Positions 42,720 through 49,991 of a stretch of 50,675 bases of DNA are shown piece by piece (position 1 is the stretch's first letter; each line of letters opens with the position of its first letter). Position numbers and translations under genes: made by a program. The DNA is taken from the NCBI GenBank assembly GCA_029820295.1, contig JALGVA010000016.1, forward strand, positions 1 through 50,675, in the 5' to 3' direction. The notes beneath the pieces were generated by a model. The model ran no database searches and was not told where the DNA came from. It worked only from the letters and a program-made list of their open reading frames with translations. The DNA is from Candidatus Zipacnadia bacterium. GTDB taxonomy: Bacteria > Armatimonadota > Zipacnadia > Zipacnadales > UBA5352.

Positions 42720-43358
42720 ATGGAGAAGCTGACGGGCGCCGACATCATCGCCTTCCTGCGCATGCTCGCTGAGGAGATGCCCGGGCACAGGGACGAGCTG
42801 CGCGACCTCGACGCCCGCATGGGCGACGGCGACCTGGGCATCACCGTGTCGATCGGCATGAAGGCCATCGGCGACGGCCTCGCCGACCTCGAGGGCGAGA
42901 CGCCCGGGACCATCCTCGCGCGCAGCGGCATGAGCTTCAACCGCGAGGCGGCCTCGACCTTCGGCGCGATCTTCGCCACCGCGCTGATGGGCGCGGGGAA
43001 AACCGTGCGCGATCAGGAGGAGATCACGCTGGCGGACCTGCCGCCGATGCTCGAGGCGGCGGCGTCGGACGTGAGCGCGCGCGGCGGCGCGAAGCCCGGC
43101 GAGAAGACCATCCTCGACGTGCTGCTGCCCATGGCCGAGGCGCTCAAGGGCGAGGTGGGCGCGGGCAGCAGCCTGCCGGACGCGGCGCGGCGGGCCCATG
43201 AGGCGTGCGTGGAGGCGCTGGAGTTGACGAAGCAGATGGAGGCCCGGCACGGGCGTGGCGGCTGGCTCAAGGAGAAGAGCATCGGCCAGCCCGATCCCGG
43301 CTCCACCGCCATCTGCATGATGGTCGAGTGCTTCGCCAGGTTCGTAGCGCAGAGCTGA
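42720..43358 (+). CDS. dhaL: Dihydroxyacetone kinase subunit DhaL-like
   Basis: A 212-residue DhaL. The nucleotide and magnesium site is LDARMGDGDLGITVSIGMKAI; GEKTILDVLLPMAEAL and the final GSTAICMMVECFA match the family. The usual GGASGPLYGT loop is altered to REAASTFGAIFAT. DhaL binds ADP or ATP and passes phosphate to the ketose on DhaK. The ATG at 42720 has GGAGGT nine bases upstream. It forms an operon with dhaK. The altered loop and the absence of dhaM leave the donor unclear. Confidence 0.92.
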   Translation: MEKLTGADIIAFLRMLAEEMPGHRDELRDLDARMGDGDLGITVSIGMKAIGDGLADLEGETPGTILARSGMSFNREAASTFGAIFATALMGAGKTVRDQEEITLADLPPMLEAAASDVSARGGAKPGEKTILDVLLPMAEALKGEVGAGSSLPDAARRAHEACVEALELTKQMEARHGRGGWLKEKSIGQPDPGSTAICMMVECFARFVAQS

Positions 43359-43418
43359 TCTCAGGCGGCGCGGGGACGAGGCCGCGGATGACGCCACTGC
43401 GCTCGCCGGCTCTCCCGC

Positions 43419-44438
43419 TCAGCGATCCGCCGACCACTCCTGCGGCAGTGCCAGGTACCACACGTCATTGACCAGCGGCCATTCATTGCCTCCGACCACC
43501 CACAGCCGGTCATCGAAGACGTAGGCCGAGTGCTCATGGCGCTCTGCCCAGATGGTCGGGGTCTTCAGCTCGTGCCAGGTCTCGCCGTCGGCCGAATACC
43601 AGACATCGTTCCAGTTGCGCGAGGGGTTGTTCGACCACCCGCCCAGCAGCCACATGCAGCCGCGGTAGACCACCGCCGAGAACCAGATGCGCGGCGGCCA
43701 CGGCGCGTGCTCGGTCACCAGCGTCCAGTTGACCCCGTCGGGCGAACTCCAGACATCGTTGCAGCCGTGGTACTCGGGCAGGTAGTTCCCGCCGCCGAGC
43801 ACCCATAGCCTGCCGTCGAACGCCAGCGCGGCGTGGTAGGCGCGCGGCGACCACGGGGCGCGCGCGGTCGCCTGCGTCCACCTGACCCCGTCCGCCGAGT
43901 GCCAGACGTCGCTACGCAGGTCGCCGTCGTCGCCGAAGAAGTACTGCTGGGTGCCGCCGAGGAGCCACATCTTCCCGTCGAAGACCGCGCCCGCGGCGCC
44001 GCAGCGCGGACTCCAGCCGGCACTCGGCGCAGCGCACTCCCAGGTGGCGCCATCGGCGGATGACCAGACCTCGTTGCTGGCTCCGCCCTCCTCCAGCCGC
44101 CCCGCGTACCACCCGCCCATGAGCCACATGCGGCCGTCGTGGACCACGGTGGTGGGGAGGTCGCCGGCCCTCCAGCCGGCCTTCTCGGTCATCAGCTCCC
44201 AGTCGATGCCGTCGGCGGAGGCCCACACATCGCGCGGGCCGATGATGTTCGAACTGAACCACCCGCCCAGCAGCCACATGCGCCCGTCGTGGACCACCTC
44301 GCCGCACGAATCGCGCGGCGCCCACTGCGCATGCTCCGTCACCCGCACCCAGTCCACTTCCTGAGCCATGAGCGCCTCCGGCAGAGCCATCGTCACGAGC
44401 GAGGCGATCAACGACATGCCTGCGCGGGACATCCGCAT
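43419..44438 (-). CDS. Exported six-bladed kelch-type propeller protein
   Basis: A 339-residue protein with a signal peptide (MSLIASLVTMALPEALMAQ) and six near-identical repeats of about 50 residues: W-x-PR-...-VVHDGRMWLLGG-...-DVWxSADGxxWE. This is a complete six-blade kelch beta-propeller. Exported kelch proteins bind or modify carbohydrates (galactose oxidase type) or act as adhesion modules; no catalytic Cys-Tyr pair is evident. The ATG at 44438 overlaps the stop of the small upstream frame (TGATG) but has no clear ribosome site, so expression may depend on coupling; ATGs at 44432 and 44417 are alternatives. Confidence 0.85.
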   Translation of the reverse strand: MRMSRAGMSLIASLVTMALPEALMAQEVDWVRVTEHAQWAPRDSCGEVVHDGRMWLLGGWFSSNIIGPRDVWASADGIDWELMTEKAGWRAGDLPTTVVHDGRMWLMGGWYAGRLEEGGASNEVWSSADGATWECAAPSAGWSPRCGAAGAVFDGKMWLLGGTQQYFFGDDGDLRSDVWHSADGVRWTQATARAPWSPRAYHAALAFDGRLWVLGGGNYLPEYHGCNDVWSSPDGVNWTLVTEHAPWPPRIWFSAVVYRGCMWLLGGWSNNPSRNWNDVWYSADGETWHELKTPTIWAERHEHSAYVFDDRLWVVGGNEWPLVNDVWYLALPQEWSADR

Positions 44439-44671
44439 CACTGCGGGGCGGCGGCGTCGGCGGGCAGCTCGATCCAGCGCCCGCACCACCAGTTGGGGTC
44501 GGCATCGACCGCGGTGCGGCCGATCTCGTTGCCCGTCCCGTCGCAGAGCTGCAGCCAGACCGACGGCGCCTGCATAGTCTCGTACCAGGTAAGCAGGGCC
44601 ACGCGTCCATCCGGCGCCCACGCCGCCCCCTTGACGTGCAGGTCCTCATCCCACGCCTGCGGGTTGCTCAC
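44438..44671 (-). CDS. Short PD40-like protein or propeller fragment
   Basis: Seventy-seven codons from GTG 44671. The sequence contains HVKGAAWAPDGRVALLTWYE and SVWLQLCDGTGNEIGRT, which looks like one or two PD40/WD40 propeller blades, too short for a whole propeller. It begins 13 bases after the end of the phosphonatase gene and its stop overlaps the kelch start (TGATG). It could be a remnant of a larger propeller protein or a genuine small coupling frame. The context of tight spacing on both sides argues for translation; the truncated domain argues for decay. Confidence 0.45.
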   Translation of the reverse strand: MSNPQAWDEDLHVKGAAWAPDGRVALLTWYETMQAPSVWLQLCDGTGNEIGRTAVDADPNWWCGRWIELPADAAAPQ

Positions 44672-44684
44672 CGGCCCCGGCCTG

Positions 44685-45515
44685 CTACGGGCGCTCGCCG
44701 TGCGCCAGCCGCTCGTCGATCTGCTCGATGACCGCGGGCAGGTCGGCGATGGTCGGGATGACGAAGTGCGCGCCCGCGCGGGCCAGCTTGTCGTGTGCGG
44801 CGTCGATGCGCGCGGCCAGCGCCGGGCGGGGCGTCGCCGCCAGCTCCTCCGCGCCCAGGCCCAGCTCGTTGCCCGACTCGATCACCGCCACCGCCCAGGC
44901 GCCGGCGTTGAGCGCCTCTTCGATGTCCGGCACGGTGTCGCCGACCTTGACCACCGCCGCCGCCGGGTAGACGCCGGTCTCGAGCATGTTGACCACCAAC
45001 ATCCACGGCGCGGGCCGCGCCTCGGAGACGTCGGTGGCGCACACGTTCGAGTCTGCCTCGAAACCCTGCTCGCGCGCCGCCGGCACCAGCGCGTCCATCA
45101 CCGCCTGGAAGTAGCCCGAGTTGGTGGCGATGCTCACGTCGCGCGCGCGCAGCCACTCCTGCACCTCGAGCACGCCCGGGATCAGGCGGGCGTGGTCGAG
45201 CGCCGCGTGCACCTGGATCGGCGCGAAGGCCTCGTAGAGGCGATCCACGTCAGTGACGGTCGCGGGGGCGCCGTGACGCTCCTGCCACGCGGCCGCGATC
45301 TCGGGCATGGCCAGCAGCGCCTGGATGTGCTCGCGCTTGCCGATCCCCATGGGCCCGCGCGCCTGCTCGATGGTGACGGCGACCTCCTCGCGCGCGAACA
45401 GCTCGACGAAGGCCATCGCCGGCGCGCGGCAGCCGAAGTCCACGATGGTGCCCGCCCAGTCGAACGCTACCAAGCCGACCGGTCCGGTGTACTGCCGTCG
45501 CCAGGTGAAGCGCAT
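44685..45515 (-). CDS. phnX: Phosphonoacetaldehyde hydrolase
   Basis: A 276-residue HAD-superfamily enzyme. The family-specific first motif VAFDWAGTIVDFGCRAP carries the nucleophile Asp and the AGT turn; GPMGIGKREHIQALL gives the Schiff-base Lys region; SIATNSGYFQAVMD and CATDVSEARPAPWML match PhnX, and VKVGDTVPDIEEAL supplies the acidic motif. It cleaves phosphonoacetaldehyde to acetaldehyde and phosphate in 2-aminoethylphosphonate use. The ATG at 45515 has GAGGAGGG just upstream. The aminotransferase PhnW is not in the window, so the substrate source is unclear. Length is normal. Confidence 0.9.
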   Translation of the reverse strand: MRFTWRRQYTGPVGLVAFDWAGTIVDFGCRAPAMAFVELFAREEVAVTIEQARGPMGIGKREHIQALLAMPEIAAAWQERHGAPATVTDVDRLYEAFAPIQVHAALDHARLIPGVLEVQEWLRARDVSIATNSGYFQAVMDALVPAAREQGFEADSNVCATDVSEARPAPWMLVVNMLETGVYPAAAVVKVGDTVPDIEEALNAGAWAVAVIESGNELGLGAEELAATPRPALAARIDAAHDKLARAGAHFVIPTIADLPAVIEQIDERLAHGERP

Positions 45516-45538
45516 GGGGCCCTCCTCAGGACTGAATG

Positions 45539-45877
45539 TCACGCGTCGGCGTCCGGTTGCTCCCGACTCCTGCCGCGCAGAGCCAGGTGAAGCTCCCACA
45601 GCCCGCCCTCATAGTCGAGCCAGTCCATCGGCGCCATCATGGAGACCACGGCGTCGAAGCTGTCGTCGTCCAGCATCGGCATATCGGTGACCGATGCGAC
45701 CTCGCAGCGCACACCCGGCGGCGCGCGCTTCTCCTCTGCGCGCGCCCGCTCGATCATGCGCGTGGAGAGGTCCACGCCGGTCGCGCGCACGTGGCGCGCC
45801 CACACCTCCGCGTTGCCGTCCCACAGGCGCCGCACCGCGTCGTCGGACTCGGGCTCTCGCTCGGGCATGGTCGCCAC
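45539..45877 (-). pseudogene. Class I SAM methyltransferase with internal deletion
   Basis: An open frame of 112 codons (GTG 45877, ATG 45868). It begins VRRLWDGNAEVWARHVRA, the usual opening of a small UbiE/COQ5-like methyltransferase, but jumps directly to TGVDLSTRMIERARAEE. The SAM-binding motif I (DxGxGxG) and its helix, about 40-50 residues, are missing. It then runs through CEVASVTDMPMLDDDSFDAVVSMM and ends shortly after WLDYEGGLWELHLALRG, with the C-terminal half also gone. It cannot bind SAM as normal, so it is treated as a decayed gene. Confidence 0.7.
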
Positions 45878-45959
45878 CCACAGGCGCGTCGCTGTTGATC
45901 CAGCGAGGCATTCACCACGCGGACGGCGGCGGCCTGCTCGGAGGCGTGGCCGCTGCCGG

Positions 45960-46874
45960 TCAGTCCAGCTCCGCCAGCATCGCGTCGAGCTTCGCGCGTG
46001 GCTTGTCGAGCGAGTGGGCGTGACGCATCATGGCCCACCACGGATCGCGCTTCTGTCCCAGACGCCGGAACAGGTTCTCGATGGTCCAGTTCCGCGGGCC
46101 GAGGTCGCCGTCCCCCAGCTCGTGCCAGTCCAGCGGCGTGGCTACCGGCGCCCCCGGGCGCGCGCGCACCGCGTAGGGAGCCACCGCGGTGGCCCCGTAG
46201 GAGTTGCGCAGCACGTCGAGGAACAGCCGCCCTGCGCGCTTGTTCTTGCGCTGTTCGATCGTGTAGGTATCGGGCTTGCGCGCGACCAGCGCCTCCGCAA
46301 GGTCGTGCGCGAACTTGCGCACCGTGTCAAAGCCGTGCTCGCGGCGCAACGGCGCCACTACGTGCAGGCCCTTCGAGCCGGTGGTCATCACCCATGGACT
46401 CAGGCCGATCTCCTCAAGCGCCTCGCGCAGGTCCTGTGCCGCCCGCCGCACGACCGCGAAGTCGCCGCGGTCCTCGGGCGGATCGAGGTCGAAGATCATC
46501 CGGTCGGGTCGCTCGAGGTCATCGGCGCGCGACAGCCACAGGTGCGGCGTGATGCACGCCTGGTTGGCGATGTAGACGAGGCCCGCGGCGCTGTCGATGA
46601 CCGGCGCCTCCAGCGTCCCGCCCTCGCGCTTGGGCACGGTCACGCGCCTGATCCACTCGGGGTAGAAGTCCGGCGTGTCCTTGTGGTAGAAGCCCTGCCC
46701 CTGCAACCCGTCGGGGTAGCGCAGCATGCTCACCGGGTAGTGCCGGATGTGCGGGATCATCACCTCGGCGATGCGCACGTAGTACTCGATCAGGTCGCCC
46801 TTGGTCAGCCCGGCGTCGGGGAAGAACACCTTGGCACGGTTCCGGATGTCGATGTCGCGGCCGCCGACCTTCAT
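45960..46874 (-). CDS. Stand-alone LigD-type polymerase/primase domain protein
   Basis: A 304-residue archaeo-eukaryotic primase-type polymerase like the polymerase domain of LigD. The metal-binding acids are Asp129 and Asp131 in IFDLDPP, the third is Asp220 in RLFLDVLRN, and TGSKGLHVVAPL at 165-176 contacts the nucleotide. LRYPDGLQGQGFYHKD is also typical. LigD polymerase fills gaps during end joining with Ku and a ligase. Here neither Ku nor ligase is in the window, so it may act with partners elsewhere or in another repair path. The ATG at 46874 follows GGAAGGGTGAG. A large nested hairpin lies immediately upstream. Confidence 0.93.
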   Translation of the reverse strand: MKVGGRDIDIRNRAKVFFPDAGLTKGDLIEYYVRIAEVMIPHIRHYPVSMLRYPDGLQGQGFYHKDTPDFYPEWIRRVTVPKREGGTLEAPVIDSAAGLVYIANQACITPHLWLSRADDLERPDRMIFDLDPPEDRGDFAVVRRAAQDLREALEEIGLSPWVMTTGSKGLHVVAPLRREHGFDTVRKFAHDLAEALVARKPDTYTIEQRKNKRAGRLFLDVLRNSYGATAVAPYAVRARPGAPVATPLDWHELGDGDLGPRNWTIENLFRRLGQKRDPWWAMMRHAHSLDKPRAKLDAMLAELD

Positions 46875-46900
46875 GCGCTCTCACCCTTCCCATGGTTGCC

Positions 46901-46983
46901 GGGCGGCCCCCCACCGCGCAGTTCGTGGGAGACGGCGGTCTTCCTGCCGATAAGCTATGCACATCGGCAGGTGTGGGCCGCCC
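46901..46983. repeat. Nested hairpin in the divergent gap upstream of the LigD-type gene
   Basis: Outer stem GGGCGGCCC/GGGCCGCCC (46901-46909 and 46975-46983) encloses an inner stem CTGCCGAT/ATCGGCAG (46944-46951 and 46963-46970). It lies between two divergent starts (46874 and 47050), so it is not a terminator for either gene; it could be an operator, a leader structure or a mobile palindrome. Confidence 0.55.
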
Positions 46984-47049
46984 CATTGGGGCATAGTAAT
47001 GGTAGCAGGGCCGCCCGAGAAGTGAAGCCGCGCCGTGTGGAGGCCGGGC

Positions 47050-48483
47050 ATGGAGATCGGGACCGACAAGTGGCTGCTCTTCGACGACACGCTCTTTGAG
47101 CGCAAGCGCGGCTTCGCGACCACCGTGCACGAGGCCGTCCGCGACCCCCAGCCGGTGCTGCGCTCGGAGATGCCCTGGGAACAGGCGCGCGTGTGGTGGC
47201 ACAACACCGTCTTCGAGGATGACGGCGTCATCAAGCTCTACTACTGCGCTTATGGTGAGGATGAGCACGCGCGACTGTGCCTGGCGACCTCGACCGACGG
47301 CGTCAACTTCGAGCGCCCCAGCCTGGGCCTCATTGAGTACGAGGGCAGCGCCGCCAACAACATCGTCTTCGAGGTGCGGCCGCCCTCGGAGTACCACGGC
47401 ACCGTCTTCATCGACCCGGTCGCGCCCCCCGAGGAGCGCTACAAACTCATCTTCGACGGCAACCTGCTCGGCGGCGGCAGGTACCGCGGCATCCGCGGGG
47501 CGTACTCCGCCGACGGCATCCGCTGGACCGTCTACCCGGCCGCCAACATCATCCCCTGGTACACCGACACCCAGAACGTCGCCTTCCGCGACGAGCGCAT
47601 CGGCAGGTACGTGGCCTACGTGCGCTGGGACGAGGGCTTCACCGTCGAGGACCTGACCGTCAGCGGGCAGTTCCACCACCGCTGCGTGGGCCGCACCGAG
47701 AGCGAGGACTTCACCGGCTTCCCCGTGCCCGAGAAGGTGCTCGATCCCGCCCCGGCGGGCACCGACATGGAGCACCACCGCGGCTGGATGGATCTCTACA
47801 ACCCCATCGTGCTGCACTGGCCGGGCACGCCCAACTACATCATGCTGCCCAGCGCCTTCTACCACTACGGCATCGCCAACAAGCTCGACGTGCGGGTCGC
47901 CACCAGCCGCGACGGCATTGACTGGACACTGCTGCCCGACACCTTCGTGCGCCTGGGCGTCGGCGGCGCCTGGGACTCCGAGCGCATCTACATGGCCCAG
48001 GGCATGGTGCCCGCGGGCGACGAGACCCTCCTCTACTACGCCGGCTTCGACCTCGATCACTCCAGCCACCACAAGCCCTACCCGCCGCGCTTCGGCGCCA
48101 TCGGGCGCGCGCGCATCCGGCTCGACGGCTTTGTGTCGCAGGAGGCCGGTAGCGATGGCGGCGAGATCGTCACGAAGCCCTTCGTGATGCCCGCCGACCG
48201 TCTGCTGCTCAACTTCGACGGCAGCGCCGGCGGCCACGTGATGATCGAGTTCCTCGACGAGGACGGGCGCGGCATCGAAGGCTACTCGGGCGAGGCCAGC
48301 GGTCCGATGTGCGGCAACTCCGTCCGCCGCGTGGCGTACCTGCGCGAGCCCTCGCTGGTGGACCTGGGCGCGCTGGTGGGCCGCACCGTGCGCCTGCGCA
48401 TCACGGGCCGCAACTGCCGGCTGTATTCGCTGCAGTTCATCGACGCCAACGCGCTCGAGGCCGGCGGGATGCGCTATGACTGA
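47050..48483 (+). CDS. GH32/GH43-like five-blade propeller protein with C-terminal beta domain
   Basis: A 477-residue protein from ATG 47050 (GGAGG six bases upstream). Residues about 1-345 resemble the five-bladed propeller of GH32/43/68/130-type proteins: DKWLLFDDTLFE, WWHNTVFEDDGVIKLYYCAYG, ARLCLATSTDGVNFERP, RGAYSADGIRWTVYP, and DVRVATSRDGIDWTLLP with ERIYMAQGMVPAGDETLLYYAG. A beta-sandwich of about 110 residues follows. No signal peptide is visible. It probably acts on an oligosaccharide, but catalytic acids cannot be assigned with certainty. The stop codon overlaps a possible start of the next gene, so the two are likely co-expressed. Confidence 0.82.
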   Translation: MEIGTDKWLLFDDTLFERKRGFATTVHEAVRDPQPVLRSEMPWEQARVWWHNTVFEDDGVIKLYYCAYGEDEHARLCLATSTDGVNFERPSLGLIEYEGSAANNIVFEVRPPSEYHGTVFIDPVAPPEERYKLIFDGNLLGGGRYRGIRGAYSADGIRWTVYPAANIIPWYTDTQNVAFRDERIGRYVAYVRWDEGFTVEDLTVSGQFHHRCVGRTESEDFTGFPVPEKVLDPAPAGTDMEHHRGWMDLYNPIVLHWPGTPNYIMLPSAFYHYGIANKLDVRVATSRDGIDWTLLPDTFVRLGVGGAWDSERIYMAQGMVPAGDETLLYYAGFDLDHSSHHKPYPPRFGAIGRARIRLDGFVSQEAGSDGGEIVTKPFVMPADRLLLNFDGSAGGHVMIEFLDEDGRGIEGYSGEASGPMCGNSVRRVAYLREPSLVDLGALVGRTVRLRITGRNCRLYSLQFIDANALEAGGMRYD

Positions 48484-48532
48484 CGCTTCGAGCGCCCCGG
48501 CGGGCGAATCCCCATGCCGAAGAGGCGACACC

Positions 48533-49777
48533 ATGGCCATCGACCTGGACGCGAACTTCCCGCGCTACGATCAGTTCGAGCCCGCCGCGCCGATCTGGCG
48601 CGTCACCGCCGGTATCGACCGCTGCTTCCACCGCTTCTTCGACACCTCGCCCATCAGCCCGTCGGGCCGCTACGTCGGGCTCACGCGCCTGCCCGCCGAG
48701 GAGCGCATGCCGGTCGCGGGTGAGCCCGCCGAGGTGGTGGTAATCGATCTGGAGACCGGCGAGCATGACGTCGTGGCGGCCACCCACGGCTGGGACACGC
48801 AGCTCGGGGCGCAGGTACAGTGGGGCGCGAGCGACCGCGAGCTGTGGTTCATCGACATGCACGTGGATCGCTGGCTGCCCTTCAGCGTGTGCATGGACCC
48901 GCTGTCGGGTAGGCGCCGCGAGATCAAGGGCGAACTCTACATGGTCTCACCCGACGGCACGAAGCTGGCCGCGCCGTGCCTGCGCCGCACGCGCCGCACG
49001 CAGCGCGGCTACGGCGTCATCGCCCCCGACGAGCACATTCCGGTCAACCACGGCGCGCCCGACGACGACGGCCTGTACGTGACCGACGTGGCGACCGGGC
49101 AGGCCATGCTGGTGGCCTCGTTCGCGGACATCCTCGACACCGCGCTCGACCCGGAGGACTACGCCGGCGGGGCGCTCTACGGCTTCCACGTGAAGTGGAA
49201 CCCGCAGGGCACGCGGCTGATGTTCGTGGTGCGCTGGGTGCCGGAGGGCTCGACGGAGTGGATCTCGCGCAGGAACGCGGTCATCACCATGCGCTCGGAC
49301 GGGTCGGAGATCCGCTGCGCGATCCCGTGGGATGTGTGGGCGCGCGGCGGCCATCACCCCAATTGGACGCCCGACGGCGACCATGTGATGATGAACCTGA
49401 AGCTGGACGGGGAGAACATGCGGCTGGTTCAGGCGCGCTGGGACGGCGCGGACCTGCGGCTGATGCATCCCGACCTGGAGGGCTCCGGGCACCCGTCGCT
49501 GCACCCCGACGGCCGGTACGTGCTCACCGACGTGTACGCGCACGGGCCGCTGGCGTGGGAGGACGGGACGACGCCGCTGCGGCTGCTCGACCTTGAGGCG
49601 GGCGAGGAGACGCGCGTGGCGCGCATCCGCAGCAGGCCCGACTACGAGGGCGACGTCAAGGTGCTGCGCGTCGATCCGCACCCGGCGTGGGGGCCCGACC
49701 GCCGCCACGCCGCCTTCAACGCCTGCCCGGATGGCACACGCGATGTGTTCGTGGCGGACCTGGGGGGGCTGATGTGA
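48533..49777 (+). CDS. Oligogalacturonate lyase-like / TolB-type propeller protein
   Basis: A 414-residue cytoplasmic-looking beta-propeller: FFDTSPISPSGRYVGLTRLP, PAEVVVIDLETGEHDVVA, GAQVQWGASDRELWFIDMH, GELYMVSPDGTKLAAPCL, HHPNWTPDGDHVMMNLKLDGENMRL and GHPSLHPDGRYVLTDVYAH. The order and the HHPNW and GHPSLHPDGRY segments recall oligogalacturonate lyases and related PD40 proteins, but a pectin substrate is only a guess. ATG 48533 has AGAGG seven bases upstream; ATG 48476, which overlaps the previous gene by eight bases, is the alternative start. Confidence 0.82.
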   Translation: MAIDLDANFPRYDQFEPAAPIWRVTAGIDRCFHRFFDTSPISPSGRYVGLTRLPAEERMPVAGEPAEVVVIDLETGEHDVVAATHGWDTQLGAQVQWGASDRELWFIDMHVDRWLPFSVCMDPLSGRRREIKGELYMVSPDGTKLAAPCLRRTRRTQRGYGVIAPDEHIPVNHGAPDDDGLYVTDVATGQAMLVASFADILDTALDPEDYAGGALYGFHVKWNPQGTRLMFVVRWVPEGSTEWISRRNAVITMRSDGSEIRCAIPWDVWARGGHHPNWTPDGDHVMMNLKLDGENMRLVQARWDGADLRLMHPDLEGSGHPSLHPDGRYVLTDVYAHGPLAWEDGTTPLRLLDLEAGEETRVARIRSRPDYEGDVKVLRVDPHPAWGPDRRHAAFNACPDGTRDVFVADLGGLM

Positions 49778-49802
49778 GGCCTACGTGCGGGTGTGCGCAA
49801 GG

Positions 49803-49908
49803 GAACGGCAACGACCTCCTCCCCCGTCCCGATCCCGCTGTTGAGCGGGATCGGGCCACCCCCTCCTTGGTCCCGCCCGGGGGCGGGACAGGCAGGAGGG
49901 GGCTTGCG
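49803..49908 (+). repeat. Dispersed palindromic element A, copy 2
   Basis: Matches the minus strand of 17423-17526. The 12-base hairpin CCCGATCCCGCT/AGCGGGATCGGG has loop GTTG here. The tip hairpin is TCCCGCCC/GGGCGGGA (49871-49878 and 49881-49888) in place of GCGCACC/GGTGCGC, while the outer CCCCCTCCTTGG and CAGGCAGGAGGGGGCTTGCG arms are unchanged. Confidence 0.75.
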
Positions 49909-49924
49909 CACGGGACACCGCCAA

Positions 49925-49966
49925 GGAGAGGGGGAGGAGGCTCCGCAGGAGCCGGAGGGGGTGAGG
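49925..49966 (+). repeat. Dispersed palindromic element B, copy 3
   Basis: GGAGAGGGGGAGGA arm, stem GGCTCC/GGAGCC (49939-49944 and 49948-49953, loop GCA), then GGAGGGGGTGAGG. It follows element A in the same order and relative orientation as in the 17.2-17.5 kb gap, but with a much shorter spacer. Confidence 0.7.
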
Positions 49967-49991
49967 CCAGCACACCCGGGCAGCTCCGCTG

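Noticed and set aside
40439-42979. An 846-codon minus-strand frame extending the TPR protein upstream across dhaK
   Set aside because: Only the part from ATG 41509, with its strong ribosome site and signal segment, looks like protein; the rest is antisense to dhaK.
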